A stretch of DNA of 52,426 nt from Paucilactobacillus kaifaensis. Lineage in GTDB: Bacteria > Bacillota > Bacilli > Lactobacillales > Lactobacillaceae. The notes beneath the pieces were generated by a model. That model did no database searches, was not told the origin of the DNA, and worked only from the letters and a program-made list of their open reading frames with translations. A program made the position numbers and the translations under genes. The DNA is taken from contig NZ_BJDM01000013.1 of assembly GCF_005405145.1 (NCBI RefSeq), forward strand, positions 1 to 52,426. The letters are read 5' to 3'. Positions 1-8,537 of this stretch are shown piece by piece; position 1 is the stretch's first letter, and each line of letters starts with the position of its first letter.

Positions 1-122
1 AATACTGGAATGAAGCCGCTTAGAAACAGATTCAATTTTTTATTATTTCATCTGTCAACTTGACAGGGCCTAGTGCATCTCGACGATTTTTTATTTAGAA
101 CTCAAATAATGAGCTTTTTAAA

Positions 123-719
123 TTACTTCTTTAAATCTTTACTGTTTTCCATAATACCGTCTAACAGACCGTAATCAACAGCTTCTTGGGCTGATAGGTA
201 ATGGTCACGCTCTGTATCAGTGTTAATTCGTTCGATTGGTTGACCAGAATTGTCAGCTAAAATCTCGTTGATCATCTTACGAGTCTTCAAAATTTCTGTA
301 GCCGCAATTTCGATTTCAGTCTGTTGTCCCTGAGCACCACCAGATGGTTGGTGAATTAAGACTTGAGAATGTGGTAGACCAAATCGTTTACCTTTGGTTC
401 CTGATGAAACCAAAACACTGGCCATTGATGCAGCCATTCCAGTAACGATCGTTTGGACATCTGATTTGATAAAATTCATCGTGTCGTAAATTGACATTCC
501 AGATGTGACCACGCCACCAGGAGAGTTGATGTAAAGGTAAATGTCCTTAGTGGAATCTTGCGCATCTAAGAATAGCAATTGAGCGACGATTGAATTAGCC
601 ATGTCGTCTTCAATTGGGCCAGAAAGCATGATGATCCGGTCTTTTAAAAGTCGTGAGTAAATATCATAAGCACGTTCACCACGAGATGATTGTTCAATGA
701 CTGTTGGAACTAAATTCAT
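123..719 (-). CDS. clpP: ATP-dependent Clp protease proteolytic subunit ClpP
   Basis: 198 aa, the usual ClpP length. This serine peptidase forms the cytosolic double-heptamer chamber that degrades proteins fed in by ClpC/ClpE/ClpX ATPases. The triad is visible: Ser98 in GMAASMAS, His123 in LIHQPSGG and Asp172 in ERDHY. The INSPGG oxyanion-region motif lies at 64-69. The start has a strong ribosome site (AAGGAGGC) just upstream. It is read leftwards as a single gene from a promoter whose -35 lies inside a CtsR box, so heat and protein-stress derepression is expected. No convincing terminator is visible in the 122 bases between the stop and the window edge. Confidence 0.98.
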   Translation of the reverse strand: MNLVPTVIEQSSRGERAYDIYSRLLKDRIIMLSGPIEDDMANSIVAQLLFLDAQDSTKDIYLYINSPGGVVTSGMSIYDTMNFIKSDVQTIVTGMAASMASVLVSSGTKGKRFGLPHSQVLIHQPSGGAQGQQTEIEIAATEILKTRKMINEILADNSGQPIERINTDTERDHYLSAQEAVDYGLLDGIMENSKDLKK

Positions 720-776
720 AGTTAGTTGCCTCCTTAATTAGCACTTAGCGTTTGTGTTTGCTAAACGTGTAAATGT

Positions 777-805
777 AGTGTACCGCGTTGGTCAATAAAG
801 GTCAA
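777..805 (-). promoter_or_regulatory. SigA-type promoter of clpP
   Basis: Read on the minus strand: -35 TTGACC (800-805), 17-nt spacer, -10 TACACT (777-782). The CtsR box overlaps the -35 and spacer. Confidence 0.75.
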
Positions 806-806
806 A
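790..806 (+). promoter_or_regulatory. CtsR operator of clpP
   Basis: Direct heptad repeat GGTCAAT-AAA-GGTCAAA, matching the Firmicute CtsR consensus (RGTCAAA, 3 nt, RGTCAAA) with one mismatch. It overlaps the clpP -35, the expected place for a heat-labile repressor. Confidence 0.85.
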
Positions 807-871
807 TATTTTATCCGCCAATAATGATCAACCATATTATAGCGGTTTTTTAACGCGGGCGCACGGTAAAT

Positions 872-919
872 AAATAAGGAACCACAACAATGCTATACGC
901 TGTTGTGGTTCCTTATTTT
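872..919 (-). terminator. Strong hairpin terminator after the 48-aa gene
   Basis: Near-perfect 18-bp inverted repeat (872-889 with 901-919, arms around GGAACCACAACA), loop about 11 nt. It is A/T-flanked on both sides so it could act in both directions, and it lies directly after the small minus-strand gene. Confidence 0.7.
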
Positions 920-929
920 GGGTATTCTT

Positions 930-1076
930 TTATTTGTCTAAAGATTCGCTTAACCATGCTAACTCTTTTTGGGCACATTCTTGATCCAGTTGAAAACGAT
1001 CATCATTTCGTCCGCTATTCTTGAGTTCATCTAATTGAGCGAATACTTTGGCTTCACTAGCTGTGTTATCAAGCAT
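930..1076 (-). CDS. Small acidic protein, 48 aa, unknown function
   Basis: ATG at 1076 to TAA at 930, starting MLDNTASEAKVFAQLDE and ending AWLSESLDK. It is shorter than usual gene-finder cut-offs but well supported. A strong ribosome site (TAGGAGGTG) stands 5 nt before the ATG, a promoter with perfect -35 TTGACA and -10 TATGAT lies upstream, and a strong hairpin terminator follows. No signal peptide, membrane segment or cysteine pair. It looks like one amphipathic helical hairpin. I do not recognise the family. It could be a small regulator or adaptor next to clpP, but that is only positional inference. Confidence 0.75.
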   Translation of the reverse strand: MLDNTASEAKVFAQLDELKNSGRNDDRFQLDQECAQKELAWLSESLDK

Positions 1077-1150
1077 AGTTACACCTCCTAAGTGATTAGT
1101 TAATCGTTTAATAATAAGTTTAAGTCGTCAGTTAATTTGACGATATGATT

Positions 1151-1179
1151 ATCATAAATATTATTGGTCTATTTGTCAA
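1151..1179 (-). promoter_or_regulatory. Promoter of the 48-aa gene
   Basis: On the minus strand: TTGACA (1174-1179), 17-nt spacer, TATGAT (1151-1156). Near-consensus SigA promoter, about 75 nt upstream of the start codon. Confidence 0.75.
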
Positions 1180-1296
1180 CTATTTTATAAAGCTTTATTT
1201 AAGAGATAAACTGAGGCTAATTAATGTTAATTGCTATAATTGGTATAGCTAATATATCTTGGCTTAGCTATCAAAAAAGATAATTTAACAAAGGTA

Positions 1297-1325
1297 TTGC
1301 TTTATTGGAGTTTAACCGATATAAT
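1297..1325 (+). promoter_or_regulatory. Promoter of the 41-aa gene
   Basis: TTGCTT (1297-1302), 17-nt spacer, perfect TATAAT (1320-1325), with the start codon about 50 nt downstream. Confidence 0.7.
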
Positions 1326-1373
1326 GAAAAGCGTTGTTTATTAACGAAGAAATAAAATAAGGAGGCAATTTTT

Positions 1374-1499
1374 ATGCGTAAGGCACATCCACATGGCGTT
1401 CAAGGCCGCCGTCCAGTTGCTCCGAAATACAAGCGAGCATTAAAAGAAAAGAAAATTGAAGATCTACGTAAATGGGCTAAAGAAAAACCGGCCAAATAA
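1374..1499 (+). CDS. Small basic protein, 41 aa, unknown function
   Basis: ATG 1374 to TAA 1499; begins MRKAHPHGVQGRRPVAPKY and ends KWAKEKPAK. Too short for standard cut-offs, but it has its own promoter, a strong ribosome site (AAGGAGGCAA) 7 nt before the ATG, and its own terminator. Extremely basic: about 16 of 41 residues are Arg, Lys or His, with a flexible proline-rich N half and a helical C half. That composition suggests binding to RNA, ribosome or DNA. I do not recognise the family, and it is not one of the standard small ribosomal proteins I know. Confidence 0.75.
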   Translation: MRKAHPHGVQGRRPVAPKYKRALKEKKIEDLRKWAKEKPAK

Positions 1500-1507
1500 G
1501 TAACTGA

Positions 1508-1536
1508 AATCCACCATTAACTTGGCGGATTTTTTA
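1508..1536 (+). terminator. Terminator of the 41-aa gene
   Basis: Stem AATCCACC (1508-1515) with GGCGGATT (1524-1531), one mismatch, followed by a run of T. Confidence 0.75.
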
Positions 1537-1631
1537 TTTGCAGTTAACTCGAAATAAGCTTTATTAATTATTAGAAAAAGGTTAGAATATTAATTGAATT
1601 CAAATTTTTAGTAAACTTAGGGGATGGAAAA

Positions 1632-2558
1632 ATGGCAAGAAAAATTGCTGTAATCGGAATGGGAAACGTCGGCTCAACTGTGGCACATTATATTGTTGCA
1701 AATGGCTTTGCTGATGATTTAGTACTAATTGATACAAACAAAGATAAGGTAGTCGCTGATGCAACTGATTTTCAGGATGCCATGCCTAATTTACCTTTCC
1801 ATACAAATATTTTTGTTAATGATTATGCTGAATTAAAAGATGCTGATGTGATTATCTCAGCACTGGGAAACATTAAATTGCAGGATAATGCAAATGATGA
1901 TCGCTTTGCTGAACTACCATTTACCCGTGTTGAGGTGCGTAAAGTGGCACAACAAATCAAAGATTCCGGCTTTAGTGGTAAGATTGTTGCGATCACTAAT
2001 CCGGTTGATGTGATTACGTCAATCTACCAAGAGGTAACTGGCCTGCCTAAAAATCATGTATTGGGGACAGGAACACTACTTGATTCTGCCAGAATGAAGC
2101 GTGCTGTTTCAGAGCAATTAAATATTGACCCACGTTCGGTGGTTGGATATAACCTTGGTGAACACGGAAACTCTCAATTTACTGCCTGGTCAACTGTCCG
2201 CGTACTTGGAAAACCAATTACAGAAATTGCTAAGAAAGAGAATCTTGATTTAGATGCACTTGATAACGAAGCCAAAGTTGGTGGTCATCGAGTTTTCCAT
2301 GGCAAAAAATATACAAATTACGGTGTTGCAACTGCAGCGGTTTTACTTGCTAATACGATTATCAATAATGCTTTAACTGAGTTACCTGTTTCGAACTATC
2401 GTGAAGAGTATGGCACTTATCTTTCTTATCCAGCGATTGTTGGTCGCGATGGAGTAGTGGAGCAATTACAATTAGAACTAACAAAAGAAGAGTTAAAGAA
2501 ATTACAGATTTCAGCAGACTATATTAAAACTAAGTATGCTGAAAGTCGTGAGAACTAA
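1632..2558 (+). CDS. L-2-hydroxyisocaproate dehydrogenase / lactate dehydrogenase-like NAD enzyme
   Basis: 308 aa, LDH/MDH superfamily. It reversibly reduces 2-oxo acids to L-2-hydroxy acids with NADH. N-terminal Rossmann motif GMGNVGST (9-16); NPVDV loop; catalytic-His region YNLGEHGNSQF; YGVATA before the C-terminal helices. The pattern DFQDAM, GNIKLQ, GTGTLLDSARM, LGEHGNSQFTAWSTVRV and LSYPAIVGRDGV is that of the L-HicDH enzyme known from lactobacilli rather than canonical L-LDH, so branched-chain 2-oxo acids are likely substrates. The ribosome site is AGGGGATGG. The gene is monocistronic with its own terminator. Canonical LDH activity cannot be excluded from sequence. Confidence 0.88.
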   Translation: MARKIAVIGMGNVGSTVAHYIVANGFADDLVLIDTNKDKVVADATDFQDAMPNLPFHTNIFVNDYAELKDADVIISALGNIKLQDNANDDRFAELPFTRVEVRKVAQQIKDSGFSGKIVAITNPVDVITSIYQEVTGLPKNHVLGTGTLLDSARMKRAVSEQLNIDPRSVVGYNLGEHGNSQFTAWSTVRVLGKPITEIAKKENLDLDALDNEAKVGGHRVFHGKKYTNYGVATAAVLLANTIINNALTELPVSNYREEYGTYLSYPAIVGRDGVVEQLQLELTKEELKKLQISADYIKTKYAESREN

Positions 2559-2569
2559 TCTAGGTGATA

Positions 2570-2609
2570 AAAAAGACAGATTCTAGAAAATACTCAGAAT
2601 CTGTTTTTT
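2570..2609 (+). terminator. Terminator after the hydroxyacid dehydrogenase
   Basis: Stem AAAAAGACAGATTCT (2570-2584) with AGAATCTGTTTTTT (2595-2608), with a U-run. The A-run on the other side makes it potentially bidirectional. Confidence 0.85.
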
Positions 2610-2685
2610 AATGTTCTATAGATGACAGTAATCTAAAAAACTCCTAAGTCCTTGAATGTACAGGTGTTTAGGACGATAAAACAAA

Positions 2686-2757
2686 TGCGCCCCCCGGGAG
2701 TCGAACCCGGATCTCAAGAACCGGAATCTCACGTGCGATCCATTACACTAAGGGCGC
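2686..2757 (-). tRNA. tRNA-Arg(CCG)
   Basis: 72-nt cloverleaf on the minus strand. Acceptor GCGCCCT pairs with GGGGCGC; D stem GTGT/GCAC; anticodon loop TTCCGGT gives anticodon CCG (codon CGG, Arg); T arm CCGGG-TTCGACT-CCCGG; discriminator A. No CCA is encoded. It lies alone between two + strand units. Confidence 0.93.
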
Positions 2758-2897
2758 AATACAATAATTTATGATAGCGGATTTAGGGATAAATTACAAG
2801 AAAAATAGAGTAGGGGAACAAAAGTATTAGCAGTACGAATTTTCCACTTTATTTTGATTAGATTAATGTAATAAAAATAATATTGATAAAATAGCAT

Positions 2898-2911
2898 TGA
2901 TAACGTTTTCA
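2898..2911. promoter_or_regulatory. Catabolite-responsive element (cre) upstream of gap
   Basis: TGATAACGTTTTCA fits the CcpA consensus TGWNANCGNTNWCA at every defined position. It lies about 250 nt before gap in the otherwise empty 390-nt gap/tRNA interval (2758-3148). The distance from the gap promoter leaves it open whether it acts on gap. Apart from this site and a weak gap promoter I see only a repeated TTTTTCGTTA (near 2973 and 3073). Confidence 0.55.
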
Positions 2912-3065
2912 CAAAAAGTTCATAATTATTCTCTAATAAATTTAGGCAATTCATTAGACTAATGCATCATTTTTCGTTATCATATGTAGCGTAGTGAGAT
3001 GTATTTGTTTTCTGAATGTTGACTAAATGGTGTCACTTTTAACTTAGAATTTTTTGGGTAGAATC

Positions 3066-3094
3066 TGTCATATTTTTCGTTAGCGTGATATACT
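3066..3094 (+). promoter_or_regulatory. Probable gap promoter
   Basis: TATACT (3089-3094) as -10 with a poor -35, TGTCAT (3066-3071), at 17 nt. It lies 55 nt before the gap ATG. The weak -35 suggests an activator, or a different start site. Confidence 0.4.
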
Positions 3095-3148
3095 TAACAA
3101 GTACGTTTTAAAAACTAAACTTATTTTCCTAAAGGAGGAAATTGCAGT

Positions 3149-4165
3149 ATGACTGTAAAAATTGGTATTAATGGTTTCGGCCGTATCGGTCGTTTAGCTT
3201 TCCGTCGAATTCACGAACTTGGCGCAAGCTCAAATGATATTGAAGTGGTCGCTATCAATGACTTAACAACACCTTCAATGTTGGCTTACTTATTGAAGTA
3301 TGATTCAACTCACGGTGCATTCCCTGGTGAAGTTAGCGCCACTGAAAGTGGAATCGTTGTTGACGGAAAAGAATACCCAGTTTATGCAGAACGTGACGCA
3401 CGTGATATTCCTTGGGTTAAGAATGACGGCGTTGACTTTGTTCTTGAATGTACAGGATTCTATACATCAAAAGAAAAGTCACAAGCACATATTGATGCCG
3501 GTGCAAAACGTGTCTTGATCTCAGCTCCAGCTGGTGATATTAAGACAGTTGTTCCAGGTGTTAACTTGGACATCCTTAACGGCGACGACACGATCGTTTC
3601 TGCTGGTTCATGTACAACAAACTGTTTAGCACCAATGGCTTACTTCTTAAATGAAGACTTTGGTGTTAAGGCAGGAACAATGACAACTGTTCACGCATTT
3701 ACTTCAACACAAATGATTCTTGATGGACCTCGTGGAAGCAAGATGCGTAGTAACCGTACTGCTAGTGTTAACACAATTCCTCATTCAACTGGTGCTGCTA
3801 AGGCTATTGGTTTAGTTGTCCCAGAATTGAAGGGTAAGATGCAAGGACACGCACAACGGGTTGCTGTTGTTGATGGTTCATTGACTGAATTAGTTACTGT
3901 TCTTGACAAGAAGGTTACAGTTGACGAAATCAATGCATCAATGAAGAAACATACTGAAGGTAACGAAGCATATGGTTACACTGAAGATGAAATCGTATCA
4001 AGCGATATCATTGGTAACACACATGGTTCAGTATTTGATCCTTCACAAACAGAAGTTACAACTGCTGGTGATACTCAGCTAGTTAAGACTGTTGCTTGGT
4101 ATGATAACGAATATGGTTTCACAAGTAACATGATCCGTACACTATTGAAGTTTGCCACACTTTAA
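3149..4165 (+). CDS. gap: Glyceraldehyde-3-phosphate dehydrogenase
   Basis: 338 aa. Oxidises glyceraldehyde-3-phosphate to 1,3-bisphosphoglycerate with NAD in cytosolic glycolysis. Rossmann motif NGFGRIGR (8-15); catalytic Cys155 in [12 protein letters not shown]; His182 in TVHAFT; C-terminal WYDNEYGF. Strong ribosome site AAAGGAGGAA. It is first gene of the glycolytic cluster. In many lactobacilli the repressor gene cggR precedes gap, but here tRNA-Arg and a dehydrogenase stand upstream and no cggR is present. A terminator-like hairpin separates it from pgk. Codon use is strongly biased, as expected for an abundant enzyme. Confidence 0.98.
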   Translation: MTVKIGINGFGRIGRLAFRRIHELGASSNDIEVVAINDLTTPSMLAYLLKYDSTHGAFPGEVSATESGIVVDGKEYPVYAERDARDIPWVKNDGVDFVLECTGFYTSKEKSQAHIDAGAKRVLISAPAGDIKTVVPGVNLDILNGDDTIVSAGSCTTNCLAPMAYFLNEDFGVKAGTMTTVHAFTSTQMILDGPRGSKMRSNRTASVNTIPHSTGAAKAIGLVVPELKGKMQGHAQRVAVVDGSLTELVTVLDKKVTVDEINASMKKHTEGNEAYGYTEDEIVSSDIIGNTHGSVFDPSQTEVTTAGDTQLVKTVAWYDNEYGFTSNMIRTLLKFATL

Positions 4166-4194
4166 TTTTGTAATTTTATGACAGGCTTCATGAA

Positions 4195-4226
4195 AGGTGG
4201 GAGGAGGATAACTCCTCTCACTTTTT
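4195..4226 (+). terminator. Intra-operon hairpin between gap and pgk (partial terminator or processing site)
   Basis: 10-bp stem GTGGGAGGAG (4197-4206) with CTCCTCTCAC (4212-4221), including one G-U pair, 5-nt loop, then TTTTT. It has full terminator form inside the gap-pgk interval. A leaky terminator here would give gap excess over pgk; alternatively it stabilises the 3' end of gap mRNA. Confidence 0.7.
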
Positions 4227-4252
4227 GTTTGAATCAATAGGAGGAAAATCAA

Positions 4253-5455
4253 ATGGCTAAATTAACTGTTGAAGATTTACAGCTTGAAGGCAAAAAAGTT
4301 TTGATGCGGGTTGATTTTAATGTTCCCATCAAAGATGGTATGATTGGTAATGATAACCGAATTGTGGCTGCTTTACCAACTATCAAATACGTCCTTGAAC
4401 ATGGTGGCCGTGCTATTTTACTATCACATCTTGGTCGTGTGAAGAAGGAAGAAGACAAGCCAGGACTATCGATGCGTCCCGTTGCTGAACGACTTTCTAA
4501 TTTATTAAACAAACCAGTTACTTTTGTCCCAATAACAGAAGGAAAACAACTTGAAGATGCCATTGCTAAGTTACAAAATGGTGAAGTTCTTGTTATGGAA
4601 AATACTCGTTATGAAGATGTTAAAGATGGTGAATATGTTAAACGCGAATCCGGTAATGATCCTGAATTAGGCAAGTACTGGGCTTCATTAGGTGATGTAT
4701 TCGTAAATGATGCGTTTGGTACTGCTCACCGTGCACATGCATCTAACGTTGGTATTTCTGCTAACATGAATCAAGCAGCTGCTGGGTTCTTGATGGAAAA
4801 GGAAATCAAATTTATCGGTGGTGCTGTTGATAATCCTGCTCACCCATTTGTTGCCATTTTAGGTGGTGCCAAGGTTTCAGATAAAATTGGTGTTATCGAC
4901 AATTTGTTGAGCAAAGCTGACAAAGTTATCATCGGTGGCGGAATGACATATACATTTTATGCTGCTAAAGGAATCAAAATTGGTAATTCATTAGTTGAAG
5001 AAGACAAGATTGAGTTGGCTAAGGAAATTATCGAAAAAGCTGGCGACAAGCTTGTATTACCAATCGATTCAGTCGTAGCTGAAAAGTTCAGTAACGATGT
5101 TGAAAGCAAAGTAGTCGAAAATGATATTCCTGATGGCTACATGGCCCTTGATATTGGACCTAAGTCAGTGGAACTATTTGAAAGTGTCCTCAAGGATGCC
5201 AAGACAGTTGTTTGGAACGGACCAATGGGTGTCTTCGAAATGAGTAATTATGCGCAAGGAACACTTGAAATTGGTAAATTCTTGGGAACATTATCAGATG
5301 CAACTACAATTGTTGGTGGTGGTGATTCAACTGCTGCTGTGCAACAATTAGGTGTTGCTGATCGTTTGACTCATATTTCAACCGGTGGTGGTGCTTCCCT
5401 TGAATATCTTGAAGGAAAGACGTTACCTGGAATTGCAGCAATTTCTAACAAGTAA
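4253..5455 (+). CDS. pgk: Phosphoglycerate kinase
   Basis: 400 aa, standard length. Transfers phosphate from 1,3-bisphosphoglycerate to ADP. N-terminal substrate motif RVDFNVPI (19-26) and HLGR; central hinge; nucleotide-binding GGGDST at 355-360 and [10 protein letters not shown] near the C-terminus. Ribosome site AGGAGGAAAA. It follows gap by 87 nt with the hairpin between them, and is followed by a strong terminator. Unlike the usual gap-pgk-tpiA-eno order, the next glycolytic gene is 5.6 kb away. Confidence 0.98.
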   Translation: MAKLTVEDLQLEGKKVLMRVDFNVPIKDGMIGNDNRIVAALPTIKYVLEHGGRAILLSHLGRVKKEEDKPGLSMRPVAERLSNLLNKPVTFVPITEGKQLEDAIAKLQNGEVLVMENTRYEDVKDGEYVKRESGNDPELGKYWASLGDVFVNDAFGTAHRAHASNVGISANMNQAAAGFLMEKEIKFIGGAVDNPAHPFVAILGGAKVSDKIGVIDNLLSKADKVIIGGGMTYTFYAAKGIKIGNSLVEEDKIELAKEIIEKAGDKLVLPIDSVVAEKFSNDVESKVVENDIPDGYMALDIGPKSVELFESVLKDAKTVVWNGPMGVFEMSNYAQGTLEIGKFLGTLSDATTIVGGGDSTAAVQQLGVADRLTHISTGGGASLEYLEGKTLPGIAAISNK

Positions 5456-5477
5456 ACTGTTAGATTAATGAATTTTG

Positions 5478-5520
5478 AAAAATCCTTAACTCGGCCTAAG
5501 GGGTGGGTTAAGGATTTTTT
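5478..5520 (+). terminator. Terminator after pgk
   Basis: 13-bp stem AAAAATCCTTAAC (5478-5490) with GTTAAGGATTTTT (5507-5519), then T. Confidence 0.88.
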
Positions 5521-5594
5521 ATAATAATTAATTATTTTCAATGCAGCTATTAAAAATGATGGTGTTGTAGATTTGATTTAAACATAATATTTTT

Positions 5595-5635
5595 AAAAGA
5601 GCAGTTCACAATGTTTTGTGAACTGCTCTTTTTTT
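5595..5635. terminator. Bidirectional terminator between pgk and the XRE gene
   Basis: 17-bp perfect stem around AGAGCAGTTCACAA (5595-5611 with 5616-5632), 4-nt loop, A-run on one side and T-run on the other. It ends the minus-strand regulator and backs up the pgk terminator. Confidence 0.88.
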
Positions 5636-5642
5636 ATTTAAT

Positions 5643-5912
5643 CTATTCTGTCTCTTCATCGGGAGCTGGTAGATAGTTAATAAAATCGTTCAAATTTATA
5701 TCCAAAAATCGTGCTAAAGCAAATAATTTATCAGATGAAACTACACTTCCTCGTTCTACGCGAGAAATTGTCATTGCACTTACGGAAATATTGTACGTGT
5801 TTTGCAGTCTAGTAGATAATTCGTGTGTTGACAGATGATGTAGTTTTCGTTTGTTATGTAATTCCTGCCCAAATAATTGGTTGAGTTGTATTGCATCAAA
5901 GATTAGTTTCAT
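5643..5912 (-). CDS. XRE-family helix-turn-helix regulator
   Basis: 89 aa, essentially one Cro/CI-type HTH domain: scaffold LHHLSTHELSTRL, second helix SVSAMTISRVERG (about 43-55), then a short acidic tail ending PDEETE. There is no sensor domain. It is divergent from the small HTH gene at 6056 with a 143-nt interval that contains an inverted ACAATTTTAT (5942-5951 and 6000-6009), a plausible operator. The arrangement resembles a phage-type switch and sits at the left end of the insert that splits the glycolytic genes. The target is probably itself and its divergent neighbour; this is inferred. Confidence 0.8.
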   Translation of the reverse strand: MKLIFDAIQLNQLFGQELHNKRKLHHLSTHELSTRLQNTYNISVSAMTISRVERGSVVSSDKLFALARFLDINLNDFINYLPAPDEETE

Positions 5913-5941
5913 CCCCAGTCAATAAAATATGTTGTGATACG

Positions 5942-6009
5942 ACAATTTTATAACGATTAGCGACAAAAAAGGGCTATTTATTAGAAAAATATATTGCAGA
6001 TAAAATTGT
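5942..6009. repeat. Inverted repeat between divergent regulators (candidate operator)
   Basis: ACAATTTTAT at 5942-5951 and its exact reverse complement at 6000-6009, in the shared promoter region of the XRE gene and the small HTH gene. Confidence 0.4.
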
Positions 6010-6055
6010 TGAGGATTAATATAACGTATATGATACAAAAATGAGGAATGAAATT

Positions 6056-6265
6056 ATGAATGGAAATAAAATAAAAAATGCAAAGTATCCAGTTGCTGGA
6101 TTTTTAAAAGAAAATGGAATCAAACAGCAAACAGTTGCTAATATAATAGGAAAAACACTATCTACAACTAATCGAAAAATTAGAGGTAAGACTGATTTTT
6201 CAGTAGCGGAAATAAAATTATTACATAATAAATTAGCAATACCGATTGAAATATTTTTTAAGTGA
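6056..6265 (+). CDS. Small HTH DNA-binding protein, Cro-like
   Basis: 69 aa from the ATG at 6056; the frame is open from 6041, but only the 6056 ATG has a ribosome site (GAGGA, 8 nt upstream). It is a single HTH: NGIKQQTVANIIGKTLSTTN followed by a turn and FSVAEIKLLHNKLAIP, resembling small phage Cro-like or DUF739-type regulators. It ends 54 nt before the surface-protein gene, so it may control that gene, and it is divergent from the XRE gene at 5643. Very AT-rich, unlike the glycolytic genes around the insert, which fits horizontal origin. Confidence 0.65.
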   Translation: MNGNKIKNAKYPVAGFLKENGIKQQTVANIIGKTLSTTNRKIRGKTDFSVAEIKLLHNKLAIPIEIFFK

Positions 6266-6319
6266 TATATCATATAAGTTATAAAACTATTTTTTTTATT
6301 ATTTGGAGGAGTTATAAAA

Positions 6320-8455
6320 ATGAAAGCGAAAAGCGAATTAATTGAGCGAAAAAAATTATATAAGGATGGAAAAGTTTGGGTAAGTGCCTTAATTGCATCT
6401 GCTACTCTAGCTGGAGGAATGGTATTAACAAGTTCAGTTCCTGATGTGCATGCTTCAGTGGTAGCTCAAGCAGGTGTGCAATCATCTTCTGCAACTGATT
6501 ATCAGCAACAATTGTCTGATTGGAATAACTCAGAGGCTGCATATGAGGCGGCGCAAAGTTCTGCAGCTCAAGAAGTTGCAAGTCAAAGTGCAGCAAATAG
6601 TGAAAGCGTAGCAAATTATCAAAATGAATTAGCTAATGAAGTAGCTGCACAAAAGGCAGCAAATAGTGCAGCATATTAAGCAGCACAACAAAGTGCAGCT
6701 GCAAGTAATGCGGCATTGAAAGCACAACAAAGTGCGGCATATGAAGCTGCGAGTCAATCAGCTGCTAATTCACTAGCTGCAATCCCACAACAAAGTGCAA
6801 CTGCTGGTGAAGCTGGTGATGGTGGTACTCTAAGTTATGTGGAACAGACTGGAACTTACTCAAATATTGTTACTCATACAGATGCTAATACTAAAGCATG
6901 GAATGGTAATTATTTAATTCCTAGTTTACCAACATTAAATGATAATCAATTATATGATACAAATATTGATATTTCGATGAGAACTATTAAAGATGATGGA
7001 ACTGTTAAGAATAGTCAAATTCCAGAATATGCTGCTAGTGATATTATTGTTAATGGTAAATTGACTAGTGCACAACAAACTGAATTGAACACATATTTAA
7101 TGAAATTGTTGAATCAATATCGTGAAGCACTTGGAATTAAGGATTTAAATTCAACATCTGCAATGTTAGCAGCTGCGATTGAACGTGGTACGACACTCAC
7201 AACTGGTCAAATGAATCATGATCAAACAGCAATGAATCAAGCTGCTAATGATAATAACGTTGGACCATTAGCAGAATGTTTAGGTGGAATCAATGTAGCT
7301 CAGATGCAAGGAACAAAGGGTTACTTATCAATGTTAGATTTGATGAATTCAGCAGCTGTATCTCTTGAAAACATGTTAAATGCTGATGGTGGATCTGATT
7401 GGGGTCATCGAAATATTTTCTTAAGTAATGGTAGTAAGTCTGGATTTGAAAGTGGTAATGGTGCTTTCTCAGTTGAATATAATAGTACATTAGATACTTG
7501 GATTTTGAATTTCAATGCTGATTCAGGTAGTACTGGAAAGAGTGTAGTAAATGATACACCGGCTGCTAAGCAATTACCTTCAAGTGGAGATAATAGTGCT
7601 TATGAAACAGCTAAAGCGAAAGCAGATAAAGCATTAAGTGATTTAAAGAACAGTCAAACCACAGCTTATAATAAAGCAGTAAGTGATTCACAAGCTAAGT
7701 TAAATCAATTGAAGAGTGATCAAGAATCTGCAATTGATAATCAAGTATTGTCAAATGGTAGTAAAGTATTGACACTCGCGAACAAATTATCTACACAGTT
7801 AACAGCTTTGCAAAACAAGTTACAAACTGAAGTAGATGCATTGAATCCTGGAGCAGAGCCAGTTGATACTGGTAGCGATAGCAATAATGGAAGTTCGGCT
7901 TCAAGTTCTGCAGGCAGTTCATCATCTAGTGCCTCAAGTTCAGCATCATCTTCCGCAAGTGGTAATGAAAGCTCAGCATCATCTGCCGGAAGTTCAGCTT
8001 CATCTAATAATAGTTCAGCAGCTTCAAGTGCTTCATCTTCTGCAAGCTCAGCTAATAGTTCAGCAACATCTGCTGGAAGTTCGGCAGCTTCAAATGCAAG
8101 TGAAACTAGTTCGTCCAGTGAGGTCTCAAGTAGTACTGTTGCTTCAGCTACAAGCGTGTCCTCAGAAGAAAGCTCAAGTACAGAAATAACTGTAGCACGT
8201 AATAATGCACAACAGGATAGCGCAGAGTATGCTGGTCAGACGTTAGCTATTGTTAGCGGGGAAAATAAGGGTGTATTAGAACCTGTTAGCGAAACGAACA
8301 CACTAATGACCCGTGCTGAATATCGGGCAAAAAAGAATACTAAACTACCACAAACTGGTGACTCAGGTAACGAATTTGAAAAGATAGGGTTCATGGGAAT
8401 GTTTGCTTCGATGCTTGGATTTGGGATAATGAGTATTAGGCGTCGACGCAATTAA
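6320..8455 (+). pseudogene. Serine-rich LPxTG surface adhesin (SEC10/PgrA-like) interrupted by an in-frame TAA
   Basis: One frame of 712 codons, with TAA at 6677-6679 (codon 120). Before it: ribosome site GGAGGAG, a KxYKxGKxW-type signal peptide (KLYKDGKVW, hydrophobic LIASATLAGGMVLTSS) and Ala/Gln/Ser repeats. After it, same frame: more of these repeats, a region resembling the SEC10/PgrA surface-exclusion domain (about 165-420, with NQYREALG and SDWGHRNIFL), a coiled coil, a Ser/Ala tract, and LPQTG at 676-680 with a membrane helix and RRRRN tail. The stop falls in a repeat reading AAY*AAQQ where sister copies read AAYEAA, so a single GAA-to-TAA change explains it. The downstream part lacks a ribosome site and signal peptide. 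Confidence 0.85.
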
Positions 8456-8480
8456 TTAATTTTATTGTGAGATCAGGGAT

Positions 8481-8516
8481 AAAGATAACCGACGATTATG
8501 TTGATTATCTTTTACT
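8481..8516 (+). terminator. Weak hairpin after the surface gene
   Basis: AAAGATAA (8481-8488) pairs with TTATCTTT (8505-8512), about 16-nt loop, followed by a T-rich stretch. Short AT-only stem. Confidence 0.35.
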
Positions 8517-8537
8517 TTATAAAAGTGGGGAATTGAT

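Noticed and set aside
2769-2954. 61-codon minus-strand frame in the tRNA-gap interval
   Set aside because: Low-complexity AT-rich sequence giving a Leu/Tyr/Asn-rich product; no ribosome site or promoter, and a cre box lies within it.
6041-6055. Upstream start for the small HTH gene
   Set aside because: ATG at 6041 has no ribosome site; the GAGGA within it serves the ATG at 6056.
7863-8189. 108-codon His/Gln/Leu-rich frame inside the surface gene
   Set aside because: Out-of-frame shadow of the Ser/Ala repeat tract.
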